NCBI GenBank assembly: GCA_002682825.1
Contig: NOKP01000004.1
Coordinates: 2,353,607 to 2,417,606 of the forward strand
Length of the DNA stretch: 64,000 bases
Reading direction: 5' to 3'
DNA from: Neonectria sp. B-13
Lineage: Eukaryota > Ascomycota > Sordariomycetes > Hypocreales > Nectriaceae
The notes under the pieces are model-generated. The model was not told where the DNA came from and ran no database searches. It worked only from the letters and a program-made list of their open reading frames with translations. Shown one piece after another: positions 42,989-54,295 of this stretch (positions are counted from its first letter, which is position 1; each line of letters begins with the position of its first letter). The translations under genes were made by a program, and so were the position numbers.

Positions 42989-44848
42989 TCACATTGGGCT
43001 CTCGCGGCCACCGGGCAGACACTCCCTCTCCTCGACGGACAGGTGGGCGCCAGCGAGGCGGAGCAGCTGGGCGCATGGCTCCTTGCCGGACTTGACGGCG
43101 ACGAAAAGAGGCGAGTTGTTCGCCTTGTTGCGCTCGTGGACACTGGAGCCCTGGTGCAACAGCTCAAGGAGAATCTCGGTGCTGCCAGCGACGGCAGCGA
43201 GGTGGGCAGCGGTGTTGCCGGCGTAGTCAGACTGCTTGAGAAGCTTGCTGCCCTCGCCTTGCAGAAGCTCCTTGACGAGCGACAGCTCCCCGTTCTCGAT
43301 GGCGTAGCCGAGAGCGCTGAAGGCGGTCTCGTCACGGGTCAGGTGGGCGGCGGCAAAGTCGAGGGAGCCGGCCGGGTGGGAGAAGCTCTGGTGGGCGATC
43401 TCGGTCATCTCGCCGCGGAGCGAGCGGGACAGCTTCTCGCTGATGTCCTTGGGGGAGAGGCCGGGGAGGGCGAGCAGGTAGGAGAGCTTGGTGAGGGCGG
43501 CCTCGGCGGTGAGATCTAGGCCGAAGATGACGCCGGCGCGGCCCAGGACGGTGCCCGGGGCGTAGACGGGCGAGACGAAGCCGTTGACGCACTGGCTGAC
43601 GTTGACGACGACGATGCCGCGGGCAACGGCTGCCTTGATGACCTGGGTCAGCGGGCCGTCGGAGCCGCCGGGGATGTTGCCCATGCCGAAGGTCTCGAGG
43701 ATGAGGCCGCGCAGGTCGGGCAGGTGGAGGACGGCGTCGATCATCTCGGGCTTGATGCCGGGGAAGACGCGCAAACAGGCGACGTGGGTGGTGTCGAGGC
43801 CCTTGGAGATGTGGAACTTGGCGATGGTGGTCGGGCGCAGGACGAGGGGCCAGTTGACGTTGATGCCGAGGCCGTTGACGGTGGCGAGTGGCTCGGCGTT
43901 GGGGCTGTCGAAGGCCTCGAAGTTGGTGGCGGAGACCTTGGTGGTGCGGTTCCCGCGGTAGAGGCGGTGGTGGAAGAAGAGGCAAACCTCAGGGATGAGG
44001 AAGGTGCCTGCGATGACGAGGGAGCCAAGGAGGTTGTCGACGCCGTCGGACTGGAGAGAGAAGATGGGGGCCTGGGAGCCGGTGAGGATGACGGGCTTGC
44101 CGAGGGAGTTCATCATGAAGGAGAGGGCGGAGGCCGTGTAGGCGAGGGAGTCGGTGCCGTGGAGGATGACGAAGCCGTCGAAGAGGTGGTAGTTCTCGAG
44201 GACGGCCTGGGCCATGGCGTCCCAGTCATGGGCCGAGATGGAGCTGGAGTCGAGGAGGGGGGTGAACTCGAGGATGCCATAGCGGATGTGGCGCTCGTAG
44301 GCGGTTGGCGGGGTGCGCAAGGAGGGGATGGCGACGCGCTGTCCATCGCGGTAGGCGGGCAGGGTTACTGTTTGATATTGTTAGGCTGTGATTTGTTTGA
44401 AATGTTTGCGTGGTGGTGTAAGGACGGGATGTGGATGTGTGGTGTTGAGGGGTGTCATGATGGTTCCGTATCATGATACCTCTCAACACAGTGCAAGGGG
44501 CGGTCTTGGCAAACAAACAACAAGAAGTAGGAATACATGGCATAACATACATCTGGGACCACCGTCATTAAAGGACGGCCGCGGGGCCATGGCATTTTCG
44601 AGGAATTCATCGGTAGGCTGGAGGCCATCAGGGCCTTGTTGCATGCAGATGGTGCCTCCGGTGCCGATGATAAGGACTCGGGACTCCGGGTACTTGGTCT
44701 CGGCGTCGGTTTTGATGTGGCTAAAGCCGTTGCCAGTGCTGTTGACGGTGCCATTGACGGTGCTGGTGGCTGTGCTGTTGAAGCTGCCGTTGAAGCTGCC
44801 ATTGACACTGCCATTGGCTTGGGGGGATGGGGGCTGATAGAAGGACAT
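42989..44848 (-). CDS. L-asparaginase with C-terminal ankyrin repeats
   Basis: Exons (minus) 44848-44551 and 44367-42989, with a 183-bp intron (GTATGT donor, CCTAAC branch, CAG), giving 558 aa. After an Asn/Gly/Ser-rich N-terminus come the type-I asparaginase active-site blocks: IIGTGGTICM with the nucleophile Thr, and FVILHGTDSLAYTASAL with the Thr-Asp pair. The barrel continues with GKPVILTGSQAPI and GLILETFGMGNIPG. The last 120 residues are ankyrin repeats (DYAGNTAAHLAAVAGSTEIL, NKANNSPLFVAVKSGKEPCA). The asparaginase-ankyrin order is that of mammalian ASPG (60-kDa lysophospholipase). It has no signal peptide, so it is probably cytosolic. The exact donor is chosen for strength (joint reads GGPRLTLPAYRDG); a nearby GT would change two to three residues. 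Confidence 0.9.
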
Positions 44849-47012
44849 TGTGTGTGTGAGAGAGGTAGGAGAGAGGCGGAGAGGAATAGAGATAAGGAAT
44901 GTGTCGATGAGAGAGATAAGGGGAGACGGGAGGGAGGCGGGGAGCCAGTAGATGTGAGTATCCCAAAATAGGCTTGACCGACAACAAAGGGTAGAAGCGC
45001 AAATGTGAGAGTCCGAGTGACAATAACAGTGACAGTGAGAGTGATGGCGGGCGCAATCAAAGTGACGTCGCGATAACAAGGTACCGATCCGCTATTAGTG
45101 GCGGGCGAGAGAGGCGTAAAAGTGTAAAACCGCCAACTGTGTTAGTGGCCACACAGAGACTCGCGAATCACAGACGGAACTTGCAGAGGTGGTTTTCGGT
45201 GGGAAAGAAAAGATAGAGAAGAAGAAATTTTGCAATTCACGAGCAGGGGAAAAAGAGCGAGCCGGCTCCTCTTTAGAGGCGATGCCGGGGACGCGCGAAA
45301 CCTTGGTGGGAGAAAACGCAGAGAGGCATCAAGTGGATCCTTTGGGAGTTTTCGAGGGGTAATAGCAACTCGACGTCGCCTTTATCTGGCGAGTGAGAGA
45401 AGATGATGGGATCGCACACGCGCAATAAAAGTCACATGGTGCATCTGTCGCGGTTAGTGTTTTTTCTCCTCCTTCTGCGGGTTTTTTGTAGAGTAATAGC
45501 GTTGCATCGACTGCGTTTGTTCCACTTGGAAATGTTGTCTGTTGGTGAAGACGCTGATGAGAAGCTGACGAGGGACGGCCGCTGTTTGGTGTTGTTGATC
45601 CGACCAAAGAGCGCAGCTGACCAACAAACCCGAGAGTCGGAATGGTCCATGTGACTGACATGACAGGCAAACAAACAAACAGGCCAATGGCTTCCTTAAT
45701 TGCCCAGGTTGGTAGGTGGTCTCGTATGCCGGTAATTGGCAGCCGGGCCGTCTCCTTCATCTCGGTATTCGTACGAATGCTTTGGCGACGCTGCTCTTCT
45801 GATTATTACCCCAGAGAAACACAAAAACCCAGCCCACCGCTGACGGCCGGGGTTGCCGGTTGGCTGGACTTGGCCTTCTCCTCGTCCATGGGCGTTCGTT
45901 CCGGGGCATGGATCTGGGTGTGGAACCGTGGGTGGTTCCCAGGCACAGACGTGGCCGGGGGAGTCATGAGAGAAGAAGCCTGGAAAAGAGAACGGTTCAG
46001 GGCAATCTGAGGCGTTGCTGAACCGGGGCCGTCGAAACGGCCGTTCCCCACTAGAACACTAGAACACTAGAACAAAGTGGATTTTCTTTTTGGCACTTCG
46101 ACACCGGCGTCATCAAGCGGCTACTCACTGGACCAATGTGTTTCTGGAAGGTGGATGCATTGCTGGTGGTGTCGAGGGAAGACCCCCAAACCCGAAAGGA
46201 TAAGGCGAACAGGTAAAGCTCCGATTTCCGGGCCGCCCTACGCCGTCGAAAAGCCGGCCAATTTGGTTTCCCACCGCCCCTGGAAGCCTCGTCGGTGATT
46301 GACAGCGATGGAGGTCAGGGTGTGTTGTCTGTCAGTGGGCTCAGTTATGATGTGATGTGATGTGATGCGATGCCTGGGATAGACTGGGAAAGGGGGAAGA
46401 ACAAATATGACGATTCAATATGACGTCTTTTGAACTGTTGACTGAGGCCAAAGAGGTCTAAGCTGAGGTTGTAACTTAACTTAGGTCTGAGGGTGCCTGA
46501 GGCCGCATTCGGACAACCTGCAAGGGTCTGGATTCAATCACGAAGAGCACGCACCATCTCAGATTGCCAGGTTCTTCGTCCGGTACGTACCTGCCTTGCA
46601 GTGGGACTTGGCCAACCCTGGTCTTCGGGAGAGATTCTGCCGGCTTTTCGCGCCTCACCGCCTTCGTACGCCTCGCCTCTTGTAGCTTATTGTTTAGATA
46701 CAGTAGGTGTGATAGTGTCCACCCAGTTGGCATTTCAGACAACACCAGACAAAGGGTGAACTGTCGGCGCATCGTCAACCTTCCTCCTTCTCCCAACATC
46801 CTCGTCTTCTCGCCCTCGCCGACTCGACTGCCTGGTCTTGGTTTCAAATTTCCCTACAATTCTCCAACGACTTCGATTCCCCGAATTCCATTTTCGACCT
46901 TCGAGAGGCGATGCGAGGTCAAGTCCGCCTTCAAGACGGCCCACCCTTCGCCTGACCCGCGCCACCCCGAACCGCCAACCTCTTCCTACTCTAACATCGT
47001 CACCTCGACACC
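44849..47012. promoter_or_regulatory. Long divergent promoter, asparaginase / BUR1
   Basis: About 2.2 kb without a recognisable gene. Small tandem repeats: CTAGAACA-type x3 at 46051-46075 and TGATG pentamers at 46345-46372. No RNA gene was found. Confidence 0.5.
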
Positions 47013-49006
47013 ATGGACCGACCGGCAGACACGCCGGCAGATGGCCCATCCCCACGATCCTTTGCCCTGAACCATATGCGGCCGCGATCCAGCTTCCAGG
47101 GCTGCTCGCGCATTTCCGACTATGAGATTCAGGGCAAGCTGGGCGAGGGCACATTTGGGTATGGCTTCTCCAACCCCCGGGCCTGGCGCCTCCCCTCCGA
47201 TCAATGCTGCTAACACCGCTTTTCTCTCCCTCAGTGAGGTTCACCGTGCCCGATCGCGCAAAACCGGCGCCCTCGTCGCCTTGAAGAAAATCATCATGCA
47301 CCACGAAAAGGATGGCGTACGTCATGCTCGAGCCGCCTCTCTAACTTCGACCTCACCTTTCTGACCCCCCTTTCAGTTTCCCATCACCGCACTGCGCGAG
47401 ATCAAGCTACTCAAGCTCCTATCACACAAGAATATCCTCCGACTCGAGGACATGGCTGTCGAGCACCCCTCCAGATCCAGTGAGTACCCACCTCCTCTCT
47501 GCCAGCCTCGCGCTGCCTTCAATTGCTTATGCGAATCGCCCCAGCCGAGAAGCGCAAGAAACCAATCATATACATGATTACCCCCTACATGGACCACGAT
47601 CTCTCTGGCCTGCTCGACAACCCCTCGGTTCAGTTCAAGGAGGCCCAGATCAAGTGCTACATGCTACAGCTGCTTGAGGGCCTCCGCTACCTCCACGAGA
47701 ACCAGATCCTCCACCGAGACATGAAGGCCGCCAACTTGCTCATCAACAACCAAGGCATTCTTCAGATTGCCGACTTCGGTCTGGCCAGACATTATGAGGG
47801 TCAGACTCCCCAGGCCGGCCTACCAATGGGCGAAGGCCGTCGAGAATATACCGGCCTCGTGGTTACAAGATGGTACCGACCGCCCGAGCTGTTGCTGCAG
47901 CTGCGGCAATACACCCCCGCTATTGACGTATGGGGAGTAGGGTAAGCACCTCGGTTACTCGTGCTGTTATGTTTCTTGCCGCTCTAACACCGGAAATAGC
48001 TGCGTCTTTGGCGAGATGCTGGTGCGCAAGCCGATCCTTGCCGGCGAGAGCGATGCCCACCAGCTGGAAATCATCTGGGACCTCATGGGCTCCCCTACGG
48101 AAGAAAATCTACCCAAGTGGAGAACATTACCAGGCGGAGAACACTTGACAACACGACCCCGATCTGGAAATATTCAAAATCGTTTTAGAGAGTAAGCTAT
48201 TATTCCCTCCGACGCTCACTAGCGGACTCAAGATCTAACATCCGCCTCTTAGATATGGCTCAGGAACCATTCAACTTCTCAAGGAGCTGCTAAGGTTGGA
48301 TTGGCGAACTCGAATCAACGCAGTCGACGCACTAAAGCACCCGTACTTTAAGATGCAACCTCTGCCCCTTGAGCCACATGAGATTCCATTCTACGAAGAG
48401 AGTCACGAGCTAGACCGAAGAAAGTTCCACGATCGAAAGGCCGCTCTCCCTCCGGCTCCCAAAGGAGGGACCGTGGGAATCGGCCCCGACGCCAATGGTG
48501 CCACAGCCGGCTTCAATAGCAGCGATGCGTACGGCAACGGCCGCAACGGAGTCAATAGTGGCCGGTACCGGAACGGACCCGACGACCGCCGACCCGCGTG
48601 GCAGCGAGACCGAGGGCCACCGCCCCCTCGCCCGCCCCCGGGGGATGACGGCAATGCTCGGGATCGAGGCCCTCGGGGCCGGGGTGCACCTGGGCCTCGA
48701 GGTGGCGCGGATATTGATACGTACATTCCGGCTTACAAGCGGGATGACGGCGTCCCCCGACGAAGGGATGATCGCCCTCCCCGAGACGACCGCCTTCCTA
48801 GAGACGACCGCCTTCCTAGAGACGACCGCCCTCCTAGAGACGACCGCCCCCGAGAAGAATGGCCCCGGGACGACCGCCGGCGCCGCAACAGCAGGGAAGA
48901 TCGACGCTACGACCGAGACCGCGGGACTATGAGCCGTAGCCGATCGCCACGACACGAGCGATCGCGAGACCGGGAGAGGACGGACCGTGATGTGTACCGA
49001 AGATAG
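47013..49006 (+). CDS. BUR1: Cyclin-dependent kinase Bur1/Sgv1 (CDK9-like)
   Basis: Exons 47013-47158, 47235-47316, 47377-47479, 47545-47941, 48000-48191 and 48253-49006, giving 557 aa. Kinase motifs are complete: GEGTFGEVHRA glycine loop, ALKKI lysine, PITALRE cyclin helix, HRDMKAAN catalytic loop, DFGLAR, and a T-loop [14 protein letters not shown]. Bur1 with its cyclin phosphorylates Spt5 and the RNA polymerase II CTD linker and promotes elongation and H2B ubiquitination. After the kinase (ending near residue 345) there is a long disordered tail rich in Arg, Asp, Pro and Gly. It includes a hexapeptide array [12 protein letters not shown] and an RS-like end ([18 protein letters not shown]). 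All five introns are 58-76 bp. Confidence 0.93.
48773..48850 (+). repeat. 18-bp tandem repeat in BUR1 tail
   Basis: About four units of an 18-bp sequence (CTTCCTAGAGACGACCGC with small variants), coding for repeated Pro-Arg-Asp-Asp-Arg-Leu/Pro. In-frame unit gain or loss would be tolerated. Confidence 0.85.
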
Positions 49007-49302
49007 AATGTTCGGCCCCTCTCGGGGTTTGGGGGAGGAATGAAATTGGCGTTAAAGAGTGATTGAACACAACATGCGAAGCTACATAAAGCAGGAGGTA
49101 CGGCGCAAAGGGATAGGATGAAGAGAAGAGGACTATATTAAACTGCCAGTTGCAGCACTACTGTCATAGCCCGGAAGGATGCGACGCGACACGAGTCGAC
49201 GTCGCTTTGGGGTATCTCTGCTGCGCTGGAAAAGCTGTAAAACCTTGTACTCATACTGAATCATCTCTCTCTATCTTGAGTGGGACAGCAACCTCGGTTA
49301 CT

Positions 49303-50003
49303 TCAGTATTCAGAATCGTCATCCTCCTCGTGAATGGTTTGTGATAACAACCCTGCGACGGGCCTCCGGCGGTGCGAGGGCGAGTCAAGCCATTGCCAGT
49401 CGATGTCTGTGGAGGACAAATCCCGTCGGTTTTGAAAGTCTTGAAGGTAGCTCTGCTTGGAGCTGGGCCTCTCTGTGGGGATGTCGTCATCATCATGCAT
49501 GCCAAGTTGCGAGGTGACGAGGGATGATGAGATGCCCATGACGATGCCGGCGAAGATGCCGACTCCTGCTGCTGCACCTAACTAGTAGATGTATTAGTTA
49601 TGCGTGTATACGTGAATAATCAAGAATCTTGAATAAGAACTCTTCTTACAAAGGTGTACAACGGCTACGCGCGCAATGTTAGCTATACTAGTCTATTCAC
49701 ATGCTGGAGCTCAGACTCTCTCACCTCAAGGCTCACGAAAAAGGCAACCACGGCTTGGATCCCAGCGATGGAATAGGACACGAGGTAGATGGCGGGGGCG
49801 AAGAGCGTGAGAAAGACGCTGGCGACGAAGCGCAGGGGATAGAGGACGAGCCTAAAGGGAAGGGCGACGAGGGAGAGCAGTTGGGAGAGGCGCAGAGTCC
49901 AGTGGATGGAGCGGAGGAAGGAGAAGATGCCGATGAGGGCGTCGAGAATGAGGGAGGGGATTGAGGGCGAAGAGGAAGGCCCGATTGTGGATAGGTCGGC
50001 CAT
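49303..50003 (-). CDS. Small multi-span membrane protein, unknown function
   Basis: Exons (minus) 50003-49725, 49664-49650 (15 nt) and 49581-49303, joined in phase 0, giving 190 aa. The start MADLSTIGPSSSPSIPS is followed by hydrophobic segments about residues 18-32, 40-56, 60-88 and 94-120 (LSLVALPFRLVLYPL, VFLTLFAPAIYLVSYSIAGI, GAAAGVGIFAGIVMGISSSLV). A hydrophilic acidic tail ends DDDSEY. The two flanking introns are 60 and 68 bp with regular GT and TAG ends, and the short middle exon encodes PLYTF, which continues the hydrophobic stretch. I do not recognise the family. An ATG further upstream at 50162 is in frame but adds only Ser/Thr/His-rich low-complexity residues. Confidence 0.72.
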
Positions 50004-51213
50004 GTTGATGTTGGTGTTGGTTGTGTGATGAGCTGTGAGCTGTGAGCTGTGAGCTGTGGAGTGTGGGGTGTTGACGGAGGTGGAATTGAGTGAGGTTACG
50101 ACATGGTGAGAGTCGTGTTCATCGGAGGATCCGGAGTTATGGAGAGTAATTGGAGTATTCACTAGATGTCTAATCGAAGAGAGTGTGCCTTGGTGTCTTG
50201 TTGAACATGTGAATGCTGCCCCATTGGTGTAGGTGAGGGAGCTTCGTTGTACCTTAGAAATACCAAGACGGGATGGACGCTTGCGGGTTGATTGGAAAGG
50301 AGGCTCGTGCGTCTGGTCTCACCCTCTCCCAACTGAAGGTGGCATGCCAGCCCCAGCCACTGAAAGTCCCCAGGTCGTCCGTCCCCTGGGAAATGCTAGA
50401 GAAGGTACTTCAGACAGCGATGTAGAGTACATTGGTTATAGTGTAACTGAAGGTTGCCATCAAGTCACTCTAAAGTAACGCTCTAACAACCCTCCCTGTC
50501 CGATCACACCCCAGCTTGAGGTCGAACCATCTCCATCTCAGTCTCTCTCTCCCCACTCCCCCGCGACAGCGTCACCAACACCAACACCAAACGGAGGTCG
50601 GACAGGACCATTGAACAGAACCAACAGGAACACCAACGACAACGGCCGTGGGACAAATCCCATCGTCACCGCACCACGCGAAAACAATCTCGTCCTCCCC
50701 GTGCCAGACACGCGCAATTCGAAGCCCGGCGCAGACTCATCTCGTCGCTATTGACAGCTCTCCCCGCGCTACACAAACCAGCGCCGTGCGTTCAGCGCCC
50801 TGACGATTTGATTGGGGGGGGACGACGGGTGCGATATCGAACGCAGGCGGTTCAATTAATTTTTTTATTTCCTCGACGTGTTGTTGGATGCCAGTGTCGT
50901 CATCGTGATAGACAGCGAGGAGAGGAATCGCGGAGTATCGACGACTCGACGGCTCATTAGGCTGTGACGGATTCTTACAGCACCAGCACCGTACGAATAA
51001 GTCGTTTGGTGGTGCTATCGCGATAAGGCTGCGGGCTCCATTCGTCCCTCCCGCCCGCCGTCAACCTCCCACCTCCACCTCCACCACCTCCACACTCCGA
51101 CATCCAACCTCCAAGCCTCAACAACACGTCGTCTACGCAGAACCCAACCCAACAACGGACGGCATCGGGGCCTTTTTCTCTCTCCCCCCCACCCTCCGTT
51201 TGGCCACGCGACC
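50004..51213. promoter_or_regulatory. Divergent promoter region, membrane protein / AMPK beta
   Basis: About 1.2 kb. It holds a TGTGAGC heptamer array (about four units, 50030-50058) and CCACCTCCACC-type repeats in the leader at 51066-51092. No gene recognised. Confidence 0.5.
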
Positions 51214-52867
51214 ATGGGCAACAACCCGTCCTCCTCGTCCAAGCCCGTGACGCCGACAGCGACGGGGTCGTCCACCCCGTCGGCGTCGGCCCCGGGCTCG
51301 GCCCACGACTCGCCCCGGCAGCACCGCAGGGACGCCCGCAACATCATCCCCAATCACACCACCCACCGCTCCGTCGCGCCCCCGGAGCCGTCTCTCGCCC
51401 AGGCCCAGGGCTCCACCGTCGTCAACCGGCCCAAGAGCCTGCCCACTACCGCCGTCTCCTCCCTCAGCGGCTCTCCCCACAGCAACACCTCCACTCCCGC
51501 CAGGAACGCCGCCGCCGCCGAGGCCAAACCCGCCGAAGCCAAGCCTGCTCCTCGCGATGAGCCTTCCAAGCCCGTCGCCGTGCCCTTCGAGTCTTCCTCT
51601 CTCCGCTCCCACCACTCCGCTCAGGCTGAAGTGCCCCTCATCTCCAACAACAGCATCACCGACATGTACCTGACTCGTCCCCCGCGACTGCCCCTCCCCA
51701 TTGAAGAGGAGGTCCACACCCCCGGCTCCCCCATTACCGCCATGGAACAGGATCAATCGCTCCCGGATATCGAGCCCCTCGACTCGTCCGACGGCATAAC
51801 CCGCAAGACCTCCGCCCTCAGCGCCACCACCGTCGACGAGGAGGAGGGCGAGGAGCTGCGCGTCGACAAGACGAGGCCAACCGTCCCGACCAAGCTCGAG
51901 TGGCGCCGTGGCGGTGACAAGATCTACGTTACGGGCACAATTTTCCAGTGGAATCGAAAGCAGCGCCTCCATCCAGTGTAAGTTGTCGAGCTTGTACCTA
52001 TTCTTCCCGTGGTTACCTTGATCCGAGACATTGAGATGGCCACAAGCGTCCTCTGTGCTGCGGTGGCTGCCTTATCTATGCCCAACCGTCTCAGATACGT
52101 GTCACACTCGGCTTGACACGCTGTGACAAGGGTTATCTACCTACGGGTCTGGCTATATGTCTGATCTTGAATGCTGACATAGCCGGAAAATAGAGACGGC
52201 AGTCCCGGTTGCTTCGCCGCCACCATTCACATCCTCCCCGGTACTCACCATGTCCGTTTCCTGGTGGACGGTATCATGCAGACGTCCCCGGACCTGCCCA
52301 CGACGGTCGACTTCGGGAACAACCTTGTCAACTACATCGAGGTCAACCCAGATGACGCCCTCCAGGCCATCTCCGCGCAACCCGTGCCCAGAATCACCGA
52401 GACCCGGCCCACAAACGAGACGCACGAGGAGCAGCCAAGGCAGCCTGAGCAGCAACAGCCCAAGGGCAGGGAGGTTCCGCCCGTCGAGAGCTACCGCAAC
52501 CCGATCCCCGCGTACCTGCTGGACTTTGACCAGCCCGAGGACTCGCCTGCCTACCAGTATGCCGTCTCGGCCATTGAGAAGCTACCCAACCCTCCCTCTC
52601 TACCGGGCTTCCTCAGTAAGCCTGTTTTGAACGCCGCGACGCTCATGAAGGACGACAATAGCGTCCTGAACATGCCCAACCACACTATCCTCAACCATCT
52701 TGCCACCAGCAGCATCAAAAACAACATCTTGGCCGTCTCGGCAACGACCCGATACAGGAACAAGGTAAGGCCTCCCTTTTAGCACGAGAGGAGCGAGAAT
52801 CTGGCTAACTCGGCGGCAGTATGTTACGACTATCATGTACAAGCCCACCTCAACAGATGAGGGCTAA
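51214..52867 (+). CDS. AMPK/SNF1 complex beta subunit (Sip2/Gal83-like)
   Basis: Exons 51214-51977, 52194-52764 and 52820-52867, giving 460 aa; introns 216 and 55 bp. The beta subunit scaffolds the SNF1 kinase complex that responds to low glucose. MGNNPSSSSK is an N-myristoylation signal. Residues up to about 225 are disordered and Ser/Pro-rich. The carbohydrate-binding/early-set domain follows (PTKLEWRRGGDKIYVTGTIFQWNRKQRLHPV, then FAATIHILPGTHHVRFLVDG). The C-terminal ASC/AMPKBI domain is PAYLLDFDQPEDSPAYQYAV...LPGFLSKPVLNAA...VLNMPNHTILNHLATSSIK...YRNKYVTTIMYKP. The last exon is only 48 nt. A second Gal83-type paralogue is not seen here. Confidence 0.92.
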
Positions 52868-53254
52868 GTCGAGACGTGGTTCTGAGCCAAAACATTGCTT
52901 GTTGAGGGAGGGATTCGCCTATGAGCGACTTGCATTTAATGGGCCATCTATCTTCGGTTGCTACTGTCGCCTATCAGGAGTGGGGTATATATGACATGGA
53001 CCTCGGGGGAGAAAGGGCAATGGTAGCATAGGGGCGATCCCCCTATTTCGTATGTGTGATGTTGCTGTCGCTACTTGAGAGGGTAAACGATAGATGATGG
53101 ATGGTGGATGTTTGGATGGCTGGATGATGGATAGCAGATGATGGTCATGTGCTAGAGAGCTCTCTCGCAACCCGGTTGCAGCGAAAAGGGATGTCGTATC
53201 AAGATTCACGGCGGATGACACCAATGACACAAGGCGGGAAAGGCAGGCTCAGGA
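52868..53254. other. Intergenic between convergent genes
   Basis: About 390 bp with GATGGATG-type simple repeats near 53090-53140. No gene. Confidence 0.6.
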
Positions 53255-54295
53255 TCAGTCCCTCCACTTAATAAAGACCTCGTCGGTCCTGAAGCGCTGC
53301 GTACATGTGCTGTCCTCTAGTGGCGTGCGGAACCCCGTCTCGTAGGCCAGCAAGCCGGCGTGGGCTATCATGATGCCGTTGTCGATGCAGAAGCGCTCGT
53401 CGGTGGCGAAGACTGATCCACCACGCTCGCGGGCCATGTGGCCCATCATATCCTGGAGGCGCTCGTTGCAGCCGACGCCGCCGACGATGAGGACCTGGGA
53501 GCTGCCGACATGGGCCATGGCGCGCTCGGTAATCTCAACGAGCATGGCGAAGACGGTCTCCTGGAGGGAGAAGCACAGGTCGGCAGGGGTGAAGTCGGCA
53601 CCGGCCTTCATCTGCGCGGCGAGGGCGTCGGCAGAGGCGAGGATGCCGGAGAAGGAGCAGTCCATGCCCTTGACGGTGTAGGGGAGGTCCAACAACTTGG
53701 AGCCCTGCTTGGCGAGCTGCTCGATGTTGTAGCCGGGGGCCGGGTCGTTGCTAATCTCGAGGGTGCGGGCGAAGCGGTCGAGGCAGTTGCCGACGGCGAT
53801 ATCAAGCGTCTCGCCGAAGATGCGGTAGCGCTGCTCGGCGTAGGCGATGACTTGGGAGTTGCCGCCGGAGACGTAGAGGACGACGGGGTTCTCGGCGCCG
53901 GTGATTTCGCGGCCCATCTCGATGTGGCCGACGCAGTGGTTGACGCCGACGAGGGGCCGGTCCCAGAGCAGGGCGAGGGTGCGGGCGGCGACGGCGACGC
54001 TGTTGAGCGGGGCGCCCATGCCGGGCCCGCGCGTGTAGCAGACGCAGTCGACGTCGGCGGGCGCGACGCCGGCTTCGGCGAGGGCGGCGCGGGCGAGCCG
54101 GACGAAGTGCGCGCGGTGGTGCGCGGCCGTGTCCTTGGGCAGGAAGCCGGTGCCGGGCGGCGAGACGAACGTGTGCCGGAGGTTGGAGAGGATCTGCGTC
54201 GACGTGGGCGTGTGGAGGATGACGCCGATGCCGAGCTTGTTGGCGGAGCCTTCGCAGCCGAGGGCGATGTATGAGGATTTGTTGGCGAAGGCCAT
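53255..54295 (-). CDS. KAE1: tRNA N6-threonylcarbamoyladenosine transferase, KEOPS subunit Kae1
   Basis: Single exon, 346 aa. Kae1/OSGEP transfers threonylcarbamoyl to A37 of ANN-decoding tRNAs within the KEOPS complex. Motifs: [16 protein letters not shown] (phosphate loop), the metal-binding pair in [47 protein letters not shown], and [14 protein letters not shown] with [19 protein letters not shown] at the end. It starts directly with the ASKHA fold and has no presequence, so it is the cytosolic rather than the Qri7 mitochondrial form. GC-rich, biased codons create an 837-base open frame on the other strand, which is not a gene. Confidence 0.96.
   Translation of the reverse strand: MAFANKSSYIALGCEGSANKLGIGVILHTPTSTQILSNLRHTFVSPPGTGFLPKDTAAHHRAHFVRLARAALAEAGVAPADVDCVCYTRGPGMGAPLNSVAVAARTLALLWDRPLVGVNHCVGHIEMGREITGAENPVVLYVSGGNSQVIAYAEQRYRIFGETLDIAVGNCLDRFARTLEISNDPAPGYNIEQLAKQGSKLLDLPYTVKGMDCSFSGILASADALAAQMKAGADFTPADLCFSLQETVFAMLVEITERAMAHVGSSQVLIVGGVGCNERLQDMMGHMARERGGSVFATDERFCIDNGIMIAHAGLLAYETGFRTPLEDSTCTQRFRTDEVFIKWRD

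Noticed and set aside
48773..48850. CRISPR-like array
   Set aside because: The repeats are contiguous coding units without spacers, inside an exon of a fungal kinase.
50510..50535. B-box-like motif of a tRNA on the minus strand
   Set aside because: A GGTTCGA-like core is present, but no A box or cloverleaf could be folded around it.
51133..51972. Open frame antisense to the AMPK beta subunit
   Set aside because: Gly/Arg/Val-rich, no motif, and overlaps exon 1 of a well-supported gene.
53438..54274. Long open frame antisense to KAE1
   Set aside because: KAE1 on the minus strand is unmistakable. The antisense frame is rich in Val/Gly/Asp/Glu repeats typical of complementing a C-ending codon bias.
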